This document shows positions 25,743-35,744 of a DNA stretch of 64,000 bases, piece after piece. The stretch comes from Streptomyces sp. S3(2020). GTDB taxonomy: Bacteria > Actinomycetota > Actinomycetes > Streptomycetales > Streptomycetaceae. The DNA is taken from contig NZ_JABERD010000004.1 of the NCBI RefSeq assembly GCF_013044505.1, forward strand, positions 62,001 through 126,000. The letters run 5' to 3'. A program made the position numbers and the translations under genes. Each line of letters opens with the position of its first letter. Position 1 is the stretch's first letter. Below the pieces are notes generated by a model. That model was given only the letters and a program-made list of their open reading frames with translations, was not told the origin of the DNA and ran no database searches.

Positions 25743-25964
25743 ATGGCGCAGCACGTCGCCCCGCCGACAGCCACCACCCCCGATCTCCCCGCCAGCCTGC
25801 CGATCGGCGCGATCGTCCCGTGGGCGGTCTTCTTCGGCGTCCTGATGCTGGCCCTCCTGTACTTCGTCGGCGCCGAGCAGGGAGCCACCTCGGTGGTGTC
25901 CGGCGAGGGCGTCCACGAGTGGGTGCACGACGCCCGCCACCTCCTCGGCTTCCCCTGCCACTGA
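25743..25964 (+). CDS. cbtB: CbtB, small subunit of cobalt transporter
   Basis: This 73-aa protein has one transmembrane segment (IVPWAVFFGVLMLALLYFVG) and a short His-rich tail (HEWVHDARHLLGFPCH) thought to bind the metal. This is the CbtB pattern. The ATG at 25743 follows GGAGGCCC. It lies behind the cobalamin riboswitch and 18 bp before cbtA, so the pair forms a B12-regulated cobalt-uptake unit. Confidence 0.9.
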   Translation: MAQHVAPPTATTPDLPASLPIGAIVPWAVFFGVLMLALLYFVGAEQGATSVVSGEGVHEWVHDARHLLGFPCH

Positions 25965-25982
25965 CGAGGGACGCCGCACACC

Positions 25983-26744
25983 ATGAACTCCATGACAGTG
26001 AGAAACCTGCTCGTCCGCGGCATGCTCGCCGGACTCACGGCGGGCGTGCTCGCCCTGGTCGTCGCCTATCTCCTCGGTGAGCCGAACGTCGACAAGGCGA
26101 TCGGCTTCGAGGAGGCCCACGCGGCCGCGCACGAACATGAGGTCGAGATCGTCTCCCGCGGCCTTCAGTCCACAGCCGGCCTCGCCACCGGCGTACTGAT
26201 CTACGGCGTGGCCTTCGGCGGCATCGCCGCCCTCGCCTACTGCTTCGCCCTCGGCCGCGTCGGCCGTTTCACCCCGCGGGCCACGGCGCTCCTGCTGTCC
26301 GGCGCCGAGCTGCTCGCCGTGTACGTCGTCCCGTTCCTGAAGTACCCGGCCAACCCGCCCGCCGTCGGCGACCCCGGCACCATCGGCAAGCGGACCACCC
26401 TGTACTTCCTGATGATGCTGCTCAGCGTGCTCCTCGCGGTGGGCGCCACCCTCCTAGGCCGGCGCCTCGCCCCGAAACTGGGCACTTGGTACGCCACCGT
26501 CGTCGCCGTCCTCGGCTTCGCGCTCGTGATCGGACTGGCGTACGCGTTCCTGCCCGCCGTCGACGAGGTGCCGAGCGACTTCCCGGCCACCGTGCTGTGG
26601 CGGTTCCGCCTCTCCGCCCTCGCCATCCAGGTGACCCTGTGGGGCGGTTTCGGACTGGCCTTCGGTGAACTGGCCGAACGGCTGCTGCACCCGAAGCCCG
26701 CCGGACTCCCGGCGGGCGACGGGGCGGTGGCCGCGTCGCAGTGA
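25983..26744 (+). CDS. cbtA: CbtA, cobalt transporter membrane subunit
   Basis: This 253-aa membrane protein has about six hydrophobic segments. The His/Glu-rich loop EEAHAAAHEHEVEIVSRGLQ after the first segment and the block PFLKYPANPPAVGDPGTIG are characteristic of CbtA. It works with CbtB to import cobalt for cobalamin synthesis. It is translated directly after cbtB under the same riboswitch, and a strong hairpin follows. Confidence 0.92.
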   Translation: MNSMTVRNLLVRGMLAGLTAGVLALVVAYLLGEPNVDKAIGFEEAHAAAHEHEVEIVSRGLQSTAGLATGVLIYGVAFGGIAALAYCFALGRVGRFTPRATALLLSGAELLAVYVVPFLKYPANPPAVGDPGTIGKRTTLYFLMMLLSVLLAVGATLLGRRLAPKLGTWYATVVAVLGFALVIGLAYAFLPAVDEVPSDFPATVLWRFRLSALAIQVTLWGGFGLAFGELAERLLHPKPAGLPAGDGAVAASQ

Positions 26745-26757
26745 CCTGACCACACGA

Positions 26758-26793
26758 CGAGAGGGCCCGCGGAACCATCCGAGGGCCCTCTCG
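26758..26793 (+). terminator. Terminator after cbtA
   Basis: An 11-bp stem CGAGAGGGCCC/GGGCCCTCTCG (26758-26768 and 26783-26793) lies 14 bp past the cbtA stop. Confidence 0.8.
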
Positions 26794-26892
26794 CGTTCTC
26801 CTGGCACTGACGACCCGGCCCACGAGCATGCCGCATCGACCCGACCGGGGCGGAGTACGGGCAACTCGTCGCCGGCCGCTGTCACTTCCGCA

Positions 26893-27753
26893 TCACCAAC
26901 CGCTCTCCTTGGCCGACTCCAGCGCTTCGAAGACCGTGAGCGCGTCGCGGAGGGCGGCGACGTCGTGGGTGCGGATGAAGTCCGCCCCGCTGCGCGCGGC
27001 ATACAGTTCCGCCGCCAGGGTGGCGGGACCCGAGCCGGCGACGTCGCTCCCGGTGAGCGCCCGCAGGAACGACTTGCGGGAGGGCGAGATGAGCACGGGC
27101 ACGTCGAAACGGGCCTTCAACCGCTCCAGACCGGCCAGGGTCCTGAGTGACGGCTCGGGACTGTCGCCGAGGAAGTAGCCCAGTCCCGGATCGACGACCA
27201 TCCGGTCGCGACCGACACCGGCGGCCTCCAGAGCGGCCAGGCGCTCGGCGAAGAACTCGTCGATCCCCCTGGACACCGCCGCTGGATCGGTCCGCACCTT
27301 CGTGGCGGGGCCGTGCCGCTGTACCGAGTGCATGACGACCAGCCTGCAACCGGTGGCGGCGAGCGCCTCGTACCGCGCGGGATCGGCGAAGCCCTGGATG
27401 TCGTTGAGGAAGGTGACGCCCCGCGCGGCGGCGAACAGCTGAGTCTCCGGCCGGTACGAGTCGACCGACACGGGGACGCCCTCGGCGACCAGCTGATCGA
27501 TGACGTCGGCCAGCCGCCGTATCTCCTCGGCCGCCGGCACTTGTTCGGCTCCCGGACTGCTCGCGGCGGGCCCGAGCTCGATGACGTCGGCCCCCTCCGA
27601 ACGCAGCCGGCGGGCGTGGGCCAGCGCCGCGGGCGGGCTCAGGAACCTGTTCCCGTCCGAGAACGAGTCCGCGGTGATGTTGACGATCCCGACCAGCGAA
27701 GGACGCCGGATGCCCACGGGTGAGGGATGCGGGTACTTATCCATTGAGGTCAA
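26893..27753 (-). CDS. Dihydropteroate-synthase-like protein lacking canonical motifs
   Basis: This 286-aa protein has the DHPS/pterin-binding TIM-barrel fold. [16 protein letters not shown] (22-37) and SPSRKSFL (223-230) keep the pterin- and phosphate-binding parts. However, the GGESTRPG loop is changed to [11 protein letters not shown] (60-70), the DT of the pABA side is DSY (98-100), and GIVNVTPDSF has Ala for Pro. The loss of ESTRPG suggests it is not a normal folate enzyme. It overlaps the end of metF by 17 bp and is the last gene of the metE-metF block, so a role in folate or methyl transfer is likely but unproven. Confidence 0.8.
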   Translation of the reverse strand: MTSMDKYPHPSPVGIRRPSLVGIVNITADSFSDGNRFLSPPAALAHARRLRSEGADVIELGPAASSPGAEQVPAAEEIRRLADVIDQLVAEGVPVSVDSYRPETQLFAAARGVTFLNDIQGFADPARYEALAATGCRLVVMHSVQRHGPATKVRTDPAAVSRGIDEFFAERLAALEAAGVGRDRMVVDPGLGYFLGDSPEPSLRTLAGLERLKARFDVPVLISPSRKSFLRALTGSDVAGSGPATLAAELYAARSGADFIRTHDVAALRDALTVFEALESAKESGW

Positions 27754-28648
27754 GGTTCTGGTAGATCTCCGTTGTCACTGTCGAGAAGTTCATCGTCATG
27801 AAGTGCAGTCCGGGAGCCTCTTCGGCGAGCAGGCGGCGACACATCTCGGTGGCGTGGTCGATTCCGAGCGCCCTGACCGCCCGGGGGTCGTCCTGCACGG
27901 CGAGCATGCGCTCGGCCAGCCGGTCGGGGAAGACGGCGGTGGAGAGCGTGGGGATGCGTCGCAGTGAGCGGATGGTGGTGACCGGCATGATCTCCGGGAT
28001 GATCGGTGTCTCACAGCCCGCCGCCGTCACACGGTCGCGCAGGCGCAGGTAGTCGTCGACGTCGAAGAACATCTGGGTGATGGCGTAGTCGGCTCCGGCC
28101 CGGCACTTGTCGACGAAGTGGCGGATGTCGCTGTCCCGGTCGGGGGAGCGGGGATGCATCTCGGGGAAGGCGGCGACGCCGACACAGAAGGTTCCGGACT
28201 CCTTGATCAGGCTGACGAGTTCGGCGGCGTACCGGACGCCCTGCGGATGTGTCGTCCAGGGACCGAGCGGGTCACCGGGCGGGTCTCCGCGCAGGGCGAG
28301 CACGTTGCGTACGCCCTGGTCGGCGTAGTGGCCGAGGATGTTGCGCAGTTCGGAGACGCTGTGGTCGACGGCGGTGAGGTGGGCGACCGGGGTGAGCGTG
28401 GTCTCCTGGGCGATCCGCCCGGTGACGTTCACGGTCCGGCCCCTCGTCGAACCGCCGGCGCCGTAGGTCACCGACACGAACGTGGGCGACAGCGCCTCCA
28501 GTCGGCGGATCGCGGTCCAGAGTCCGGCTTCCGCCGCGGCGCTGCGGGGCGGCATGAACTCGAACGAGTAGGAGCGGCCGCCCCGGGCGAGGAGGTCGCG
28601 GATGGACACTGCGCTGTCTGTCCTTGTACTGGGGATACCGAGAGCCAT
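27737..28648 (-). CDS. metF: 5,10-methylenetetrahydrofolate reductase
   Basis: This 303-aa flavoprotein makes 5-methyltetrahydrofolate for methionine synthesis. MetF blocks are [64 protein letters not shown] and IIPEIMPVT. It lies 86 bp downstream of metE on the same strand with a hairpin between them, and overlaps the DHPS-like gene. It supplies the methyl donor used by MetE. Confidence 0.96.
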   Translation of the reverse strand: MALGIPSTRTDSAVSIRDLLARGGRSYSFEFMPPRSAAAEAGLWTAIRRLEALSPTFVSVTYGAGGSTRGRTVNVTGRIAQETTLTPVAHLTAVDHSVSELRNILGHYADQGVRNVLALRGDPPGDPLGPWTTHPQGVRYAAELVSLIKESGTFCVGVAAFPEMHPRSPDRDSDIRHFVDKCRAGADYAITQMFFDVDDYLRLRDRVTAAGCETPIIPEIMPVTTIRSLRRIPTLSTAVFPDRLAERMLAVQDDPRAVRALGIDHATEMCRRLLAEEAPGLHFMTMNFSTVTTEIYQNLDLNG

Positions 28649-28685
28649 GCTGCTGCTTTCGCCGATGCCGATACCGATGCCGATG

Positions 28686-28718
28686 CCGGGGGAGGAGGTC
28701 AGGTGACTCCTCCCCCGG
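28686..28718 (-). terminator. Hairpin between metE and metF
   Basis: A perfect 12-bp stem CCGGGGGAGGAG/CTCCTCCCCCGG with a 9-nt loop lies 17 bp past the metE stop. It could lower expression of metF relative to metE. A short GATGCC tandem run precedes it on the metF side. Confidence 0.65.
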
Positions 28719-28734
28719 CCGATGGGGCCTGCCG

Positions 28735-31053
28735 TCAGGAAGCGGGGAGTTCCTCACGGACCGTGCGGGCGGCGGCGACCAGGTTCTCCAGCGAGACGCG
28801 GGTCTCCGGCCAACCGCGGGTCTTCAGACCGCAGTCCGGGTTGACCCACAGCCGCTCGGCGGGAATCGCCCGCAGTCCCGTACGCAGCAGTTCGGCGGCC
28901 TCCTCGGCGCTCGGGACACGGGGGGAGTGGATGTCGTAGACACCCGGTCCGGCCTCGCGCGGATAGCCGTGCGCGGCGAGCTCACGCGCGACCTGCATAT
29001 GGGAGCGGGCCGCCTCCAGACTGATGACATCGGCGTCGAGGTCGTCGATCGCCTGCACGATGTCGCCGAACTCCGCGTAGCACATGTGGGTGTGGATCTG
29101 TGTGTCCGGACGTACCCCGCTCGTGCTGAGCCGGAACGCCTCGGTGGCCCACGCCAGGTAGGCCGGGTGGTCGCCGGCCCTCAGCGGCAGCGTTTCGCGG
29201 AGGGCGGGCTCGTCGACCTGGATCACCGACGTCCCGGCCGTCTCCAGGTCGTTCACCTCGTCGCGCAAGGCGAGGGCGACCTGGCGGGCGGTGTCGCCGA
29301 GGGGCTGGTCGTCGCGGACGAAGGACCAGGCGAGCATGGTGACCGGTCCCGTGAGCATGCCCTTGACCGGGCGCTCGGTGAGCGATTGGGCGTACGCCGT
29401 CCAGCGCACTGTCATCGGCTCAGGGCGGGAGATGTCGCCGGCGAGGATCGGCGGCCGGACGTAACGGGTGCCGTAGGACTGCACCCAGCCCTGCTGCGTG
29501 GCCAGATAGCCGGTGAGCTGCTCGGCGAAGTACTGGACCATGTCGTTGCGTTCGGGCTCGCCGTGCACCAGGACGTCGATACCGGTCTTCTCCTGGAAGG
29601 AGATGACCTCCTGGATCTCGGCCTCGATACGCTCCTCGTACCCGGCGCCGTCGATGCGGCCGGCCCGCAGGTCGGCGCGGGCGGCGCGCAGTTCGCCGGT
29701 CTGCGGGAACGAGCCGATGGTGGTGGTCGGCAGCAGGGGCAGACGCAGGTGGGCGCGCTGGGCGGCGGTGCGTTCGGCGTACGGCTGGGAGCGGCGGGCG
29801 TCGGTGTCGGTGACGGCGGCGGCCCGGGCCCGGACCGCGGGGTCGTGGGTGATCGGCGAGGCCGCTCGGGAGGCCAGGTCGGCCCGGTTCGCGGCCAGTT
29901 CGCCGGTGATCGCGGCGGTGCCCTGGGAGAGGCCCTTGGCGAGGGTGACGATCTCGGCCGTCTTCTGACGGGCGAAGGCGAGCCAGCGCAGGATCTGCGG
30001 GTCGATGTCCCGCTCGGCGGCCGTGTCGAGGGGCACGTGGAGCAGCGAGCAGGAAGCCGCCACGTCGACCCGGTCGGCCAGCCCGAGCAGGGTGCCCAGG
30101 GTGGCGAGGGACGCCGACAGGTCGTTGATCCAGATGTTGCGGCCGTTGACGACCCCGGCGACCAGGCGCTTGCCTGGCAGTCCGCCCACCGCCGCGAGGG
30201 CGTCGAGCTGGGCGGCCGCGGCACCGGTGAAGTCGAGGGCGAGACCGTCGACGGGTGCCTTGGCCAGCACCGGCAGTGCGTCGCCGAGCCGGTCGAAGTA
30301 CGAGGCGACCAGCAGCTTCGGCCGGTCGGTGAGGGTTCCGAGCTCGCGGTAGGCGCGGGCGGCGGCGTTCAGCTCGGCCGGGGTGCGGTCCTGGACCAGG
30401 GCGGGCTCGTCCAACTGCACCCACTCCGCCCCCGCCGCGCGCAGATCGGCGAGTACCTCGGCGTACACGGGCAGCAGCCGGTCCAGGAGGGTGAGCGGAT
30501 CGAACCCGGCGGCGACACCCGGGGCGGGCTTGGCCAGCAGCAGATACGTGACCGGGCCGACCAGGACGGGCCGGGCGGTGAGGCCCAGGGCGAGGGCCTC
30601 CTTCAGCTCCGCGACCTGCTTCGTCGAGTCGGTCGCGAACACCGTGTCCGGCCCCAACTCGGGTACCAGGTAGTGGTAGTTCGTGTCGAACCACTTCGTC
30701 ATCTCCAGCGGCGCCACGTCCTGGGTGCCGCGCGCCATCGCGAAGTAGCCGTCCAACGCGTCCGCTTCGACGGCGGCCCGGTGCCGGTCGGGGATCGCGC
30801 CCACCATCACGGTGGTGTCGAGGACGTGGTCGTAGTACGAGAAGTCACCTGTCGGTACCTCGTCGATGCCGGCCCCGGCCAGCCGACGCCAGTTGGCGGC
30901 ACGCAGTTCGGCGGCGGTGGTCTGCAGGGCGTCGGCGGTGACGCGGCCCTTCCAGTAGCCCTCGATCGCCTTCTTCAGTTCCCGGTCGGGGCCCTGACGG
31001 GGGTAGCCGTGGACGGTGGAACGCGCTGCCGCTGCCGCGGACTTGGCTGTCAC
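28735..31053 (-). CDS. metE: Cobalamin-independent methionine synthase
   Basis: This 772-aa enzyme transfers the methyl group of 5-methyl-THF-Glu3 to homocysteine. The N-terminal half begins with [20 protein letters not shown], and the C-terminal catalytic half holds the zinc ligands in THMCYAEF and [12 protein letters not shown]. Length matches the family. A cobalamin riboswitch in its leader indicates that B12 shuts it off, so that a cobalamin-dependent MetH can take over. Confidence 0.97.
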   Translation of the reverse strand: MTAKSAAAAARSTVHGYPRQGPDRELKKAIEGYWKGRVTADALQTTAAELRAANWRRLAGAGIDEVPTGDFSYYDHVLDTTVMVGAIPDRHRAAVEADALDGYFAMARGTQDVAPLEMTKWFDTNYHYLVPELGPDTVFATDSTKQVAELKEALALGLTARPVLVGPVTYLLLAKPAPGVAAGFDPLTLLDRLLPVYAEVLADLRAAGAEWVQLDEPALVQDRTPAELNAAARAYRELGTLTDRPKLLVASYFDRLGDALPVLAKAPVDGLALDFTGAAAAQLDALAAVGGLPGKRLVAGVVNGRNIWINDLSASLATLGTLLGLADRVDVAASCSLLHVPLDTAAERDIDPQILRWLAFARQKTAEIVTLAKGLSQGTAAITGELAANRADLASRAASPITHDPAVRARAAAVTDTDARRSQPYAERTAAQRAHLRLPLLPTTTIGSFPQTGELRAARADLRAGRIDGAGYEERIEAEIQEVISFQEKTGIDVLVHGEPERNDMVQYFAEQLTGYLATQQGWVQSYGTRYVRPPILAGDISRPEPMTVRWTAYAQSLTERPVKGMLTGPVTMLAWSFVRDDQPLGDTARQVALALRDEVNDLETAGTSVIQVDEPALRETLPLRAGDHPAYLAWATEAFRLSTSGVRPDTQIHTHMCYAEFGDIVQAIDDLDADVISLEAARSHMQVARELAAHGYPREAGPGVYDIHSPRVPSAEEAAELLRTGLRAIPAERLWVNPDCGLKTRGWPETRVSLENLVAAARTVREELPAS

Positions 31054-31209
31054 GGAAATCTCCTTCGCGAGATATCTCCCTGGGATCCCGGGACGGGACG
31101 CGAGCGCGAAGGGGTCACGAACCGGACGGCGACGGTCGTAGGAGACCGACTGTCCGATATGTACGCCGACCCGCCCACGAGGTCACCGGGACATCCGCAC
31201 ACGAGTGGG

Positions 31210-31425
31210 TTCGTCTGCGGGCAACGGGCAGGTCTTCGGACTCACGGGCACGTCCTCCGACCGGAGGACATCTACTGGCCGTCGCTTCCCAGACCCTGTT
31301 CGTCGGGCCCAGTGCGTATGACGGCGGTCGTTCCCGCTCACCGCTGCGGGGCAGTCCCGGATTTCCACCGGGTTCCCTCTTACGACGCATCCCGTCTGGC
31401 GGACGGGGCGAACCAGCTGCGTCGG
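31210..31425 (-). ncRNA. Cobalamin riboswitch upstream of metE
   Basis: On the minus strand all blocks of the class are visible: AAGAGGGAACCCGGTGGAAA, TCCGGGACTGCCCCGCAGCG, GCACTGGGCCC, GGGTCTGGGAAGCGACGGCC and GTGAGTCCGAAGACCTGCCC. It ends about 155 nt before the metE start. The boundaries are approximate. Confidence 0.93.
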
Positions 31426-31508
31426 TCAGCCTACGGGGCCGCCCTCCAGAACGGCTGGATCGCGTCCGGCATGTGGACGGTGAGATGTGCCACGCGGTGG
31501 ACGGCCGA

Positions 31509-31541
31509 GGGCGGGAAGCACCGGCCGTGTGCTTCCCGCCC
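31509..31541 (-). terminator. Terminator after the 3-hydroxyacyl-CoA dehydrogenase gene
   Basis: A perfect 13-bp stem, GGGCGGGAAGCAC and its complement, with a 7-nt loop. It lies 75 bp past the stop of the minus-strand glyoxylate set. Confidence 0.8.
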
Positions 31542-31616
31542 TTCCCCTGCGACCAACCGCCGCTCCCTCGGCGGTGGTTGTGGCCCGGGCCCCTCAGCCC
31601 GTGCCGGACCAGGCCC

Positions 31617-32486
31617 TCAGTCCTGGTCGTAGGTGTGGAACCCGCGGCCGGTCTTCCGGCCGAGCAGCCCCGCCTCCACCATGCGCCGCAGCAGCGGCGG
31701 CGGGGCGTACAGAGGCTCCTTGAACTCCTCGTACAGGGATTCCGCGATCAAGGCGACGGTGTCCAGGCCGATCAGGTCCGCGAGCCTCAGCGGTCCCATG
31801 GGGTGGGCGCAGCCCCGTTCCATGCCGGTGTCGATGTCCTCGGCGGTGGCGAAGCCGGACTCGGCCATGCGGACCGCCGACAGCAGGTACGGGACGAGCA
31901 GAGCGTTGACGACGAAACCGGCCCGGTCGCGGGAGCGGATCACGGTCTTGCCGAGCGTTCCGGCGGCGAAGTCCTCTGCGGCGGTCACCGTCGCCGGCGC
32001 GGTGTGCAGGGAGGCCACGACCTCCACCAGGGGCAGGACGGGCACGGGATTGAAGAAGTGCAGGCCCACGACCCGGTCCGCGCGGCGCGTCGCCATACCG
32101 AGACGCATGATGGGCAGCGAGGAGGTGTTGGTCGCCAGCACCGCCTCCGGATCCTCGACGATCTTGTCGAGGGCGGCGAAGACCTCGGTCTTGGCGTCCG
32201 GGTTCTCCACGACGGCCTCGACGACCAACTGCCGGTCGGCCAGGTCCTCCAGAGTGCCGCTGAACACCAGACGGTCCAGCGCGTCCCGGGCGTCGGACGG
32301 CTCCAGCCTGCCGCGCCGCACCGCGCGGTCGAGCGACGCCGTCACCCGGTCGCGGGCGGCTCGGGCGGCTATCGCGTCCACCTCGCACACCACGGTGTCC
32401 AGTCCGGCCCGCGCGCACACCTCGGCGATCCCGGCCCCCATCTGTCCGCCGCCGACCACGCCGACGCGCTGAACACGCCGGCTCAT
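31617..32486 (-). CDS. 3-hydroxybutyryl/3-hydroxyacyl-CoA dehydrogenase
   Basis: This 289-aa NAD(P)-dependent enzyme has the Rossmann motif GVVGGGQMGAGIA at the N-terminus, the catalytic block VVGLHFFNPVPVLPLVEVV (His and Glu) and the C-terminal domain segment VNALLVPYLLSAVRMAESG. It oxidises 3-hydroxyacyl-CoA in fatty-acid or polyhydroxybutyrate use. It overlaps the malate synthase stop by 4 bp, so it is co-translated with the glyoxylate bypass, which consumes the acetyl-CoA it helps release. Confidence 0.93.
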   Translation of the reverse strand: MSRRVQRVGVVGGGQMGAGIAEVCARAGLDTVVCEVDAIAARAARDRVTASLDRAVRRGRLEPSDARDALDRLVFSGTLEDLADRQLVVEAVVENPDAKTEVFAALDKIVEDPEAVLATNTSSLPIMRLGMATRRADRVVGLHFFNPVPVLPLVEVVASLHTAPATVTAAEDFAAGTLGKTVIRSRDRAGFVVNALLVPYLLSAVRMAESGFATAEDIDTGMERGCAHPMGPLRLADLIGLDTVALIAESLYEEFKEPLYAPPPLLRRMVEAGLLGRKTGRGFHTYDQD

Positions 32487-34078
32487 GACGTGGCCGCCAC
32501 GTGCCGCACCAGGTGACGGGTAGAGGCGTCAGGAGTGAAGAACAGCGGCAACTCCCGTGCCAACGCCGTCCGTTCGAAGAGTGCTCGCACATCGTCGAGG
32601 GCCGCCCACGGGTACGCGGCACCCAGCGCGGCGAGTTCGTCGTCGAGCACCCGTGACACCGTCTCCCGGTCCACGACGCGGTGCCGCAGCCACTGCCAGA
32701 TCTGCACACGGGCGAGCTCGGCGGTCGCCGCGTCCTCCATGAGCCCGTCCAGGGCGACGGCCCCACGTCCGCCCCGCCAGGCGTCGAAGTAGCGCAGCGC
32801 GACCGCGATGTTGGTCCGCAGACCTTCCGGAGTGGGCGGACCGCTGACGCGGCGCACCGACAGCAGGTCCGCCGCCGTCACCGCCACGTCGTCGCGGGTG
32901 CGGTCGAGCTGATGGGGCCGCTCGCCCAGCACCGCGTCGAACACCTCGCGGCACGCCGGCACGAGCCCGGGATGAGCGACCCGGGACCCGTCGAAGCCGT
33001 CCTCCGCCTCGCGCTCCTTGTCGAGACGGACCCTAGCCAGGGCCGCCTCTTCGGCGGCCGGATCCTTGCCGGGCACCTGCGCGGCCATGCCACCGACGGC
33101 GTGCGCGCCACGTTTGTGGCAGGTACGGACGAGGAGTTCGGTGTAGGCCCGCATGAAGGAGGCGGTCATCGTCACCTGCGCGCGATCCGGCAGCAGGAAG
33201 TCGGTGCGGTGGCCGAAGGTCTTGATCACGCTGAACAGGTAGTCCCGACGTCCCGCGGTCAACCCCGAGGCGTGCTCCCGCAGTTCGTAGAGGATCTCTT
33301 CCATCTCGAAGGCGGCGGTGATCGTCTCGATGAGCACCGTGGCCCGGATCGTGCCGCGCGGGATGCCCAGCAACTCCTGCGCGGTGACGAAGATGTCGTT
33401 CCACAGCCGGGCCTCGTAGCGGTTCTCCAGCTTCGGCAGGGAGAAGTACGGACCGGAACCGGCGTCGATCTGGCGTTGCGCGCAGTGGAAGAAGTACAGG
33501 CCGAAGTCGACGAGCGCGGCGGGAACGGGTCGGCCGTCGAACTCCAGGTGCTCCTCGTCGAGATGCCACCCACGCGGCCTGACCACCATGGTGGCGAGCC
33601 GCTCGCCGAGCCGGTACCGCCTGCCCTCCTCGGTGGTGAAGTCGATACGCCGCTCGATGGCGTCGAGCAGGTTGAGCTGGCCGCCGATGAGGTTGTCCCA
33701 GGTGGGTGCGGTGGCGTCCTCGAAGTCGGCCAGCCATACCTGTGCACCGGAGTTGAGGGCGTCGACGGTCATGCGCCGTTCGGGCGGGCCGGTGATCTCC
33801 ACGCGGCGGTCGGCCAGTCCCGCGGCCGGCGGAGCCACCCGCCAGGTCGGGTCCGCGCGGATGGCCGAGGTGACCATCGGGAAGTCGAGACACGATGATC
33901 CGTCCGCGAGCCGCATCGCCTGCCGCCTGCGCTCCTTGAGGAGATCCTGACGGCGCTTGCCGAAGCCGGCGGCGAGACGACCGACGAAATCGAGGGCGGC
34001 GGGCGTGAGGATCTCGTCGTGCCGATGACCGGCGGCGGCGAGGACGTGAACGTGTCGGGACAGTGCTGTGGTGGGCAT
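32483..34078 (-). CDS. aceB: Malate synthase A
   Basis: This 531-aa enzyme condenses glyoxylate with acetyl-CoA. ATVLIETITAAFEMEEILYE contains the Mg-binding Glu, and SGLTAGRRDYLFS matches the malate synthase signature (usual form GLNCGRWDYIFS). The C-terminus contains LMEDAATAELARVQIWQWLR. A CAGGAGAA ribosome site precedes the ATG. It lies next to isocitrate lyase on the same strand. Confidence 0.95.
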   Translation of the reverse strand: MPTTALSRHVHVLAAAGHRHDEILTPAALDFVGRLAAGFGKRRQDLLKERRRQAMRLADGSSCLDFPMVTSAIRADPTWRVAPPAAGLADRRVEITGPPERRMTVDALNSGAQVWLADFEDATAPTWDNLIGGQLNLLDAIERRIDFTTEEGRRYRLGERLATMVVRPRGWHLDEEHLEFDGRPVPAALVDFGLYFFHCAQRQIDAGSGPYFSLPKLENRYEARLWNDIFVTAQELLGIPRGTIRATVLIETITAAFEMEEILYELREHASGLTAGRRDYLFSVIKTFGHRTDFLLPDRAQVTMTASFMRAYTELLVRTCHKRGAHAVGGMAAQVPGKDPAAEEAALARVRLDKEREAEDGFDGSRVAHPGLVPACREVFDAVLGERPHQLDRTRDDVAVTAADLLSVRRVSGPPTPEGLRTNIAVALRYFDAWRGGRGAVALDGLMEDAATAELARVQIWQWLRHRVVDRETVSRVLDDELAALGAAYPWAALDDVRALFERTALARELPLFFTPDASTRHLVRHVAATS

Positions 34079-34109
34079 CGGGTTCTCCTGGCGAGCGACG
34101 AGGTAACGC

Positions 34110-34131
34110 CCTCAGGGGCGCGGGGAACTGT
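34110..34131. repeat. Short Streptomyces-type intergenic repeat
   Basis: CCTCAGGGGCGCGGGGAACTG is a sequence recalled as frequent in Streptomyces intergenic regions. Here it lies between aceB and aceA and is followed by a run of C. The function is unknown. Confidence 0.5.
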
Positions 34132-34160
34132 GCCCCCCCCACGCACCCGCGGACGACGGA

Positions 34161-35444
<1,284 letters not shown>

Positions 35445-35744
35445 GACCTTCACCGTCTCCTCGGTTGTCCGACCTGCCAATGTCCCGCCCGTCAGGTGCG
35501 GGGAGTGGCACTGTGTGTCTGAAGGGGGGATGCGGCCCGCCTTCTAACCATCGGATGGAGCTGAGCAATGCAGGTCCAGCGGGCCGCACTGGAACTCTGG
35601 CATTGGCACTGAGTGCCATCAAGCGGGGATCATTGCCAACTTCTGCGAATCTTCGCGAAGCCTTCTGCCAAGTTTGCGAAGCTCGATGAGGCTCGTTCTT
35701 CGCATACGCTGACGACGGTCCGACCCCATTGCCCGAGGAGTGCC
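35445..35744. promoter_or_regulatory. aceA-ramB divergent control region
   Basis: This 300-bp region holds no gene. It contains a 10-bp inverted repeat (TGCGGCCCGC at 35531-35540, GCGGGCCGCA at 35579-35588), the perfect palindrome TGGCACTGAGTGCCA (35604-35618) and RamB-box-like elements AACTTCTGCGAA (35638-35649) and CAAGTTTGCGAAG (35669-35681), plus CTTCGCGAAG (35651-35660). This supports shared control of isocitrate lyase and the regulator by carbon source. Confidence 0.65.

Noticed and set aside
28650-28690. Tandem GATGCC-like repeats as a CRISPR or regulatory array
   Set aside because: There are only a few imperfect hexamers next to a terminator hairpin, with no spacers or cas genes.
28624-31632. 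Plus-strand open frame of 1002 aa opposite metE
   Set aside because: It is the shadow of metE and its riboswitch; no domain is recognisable.
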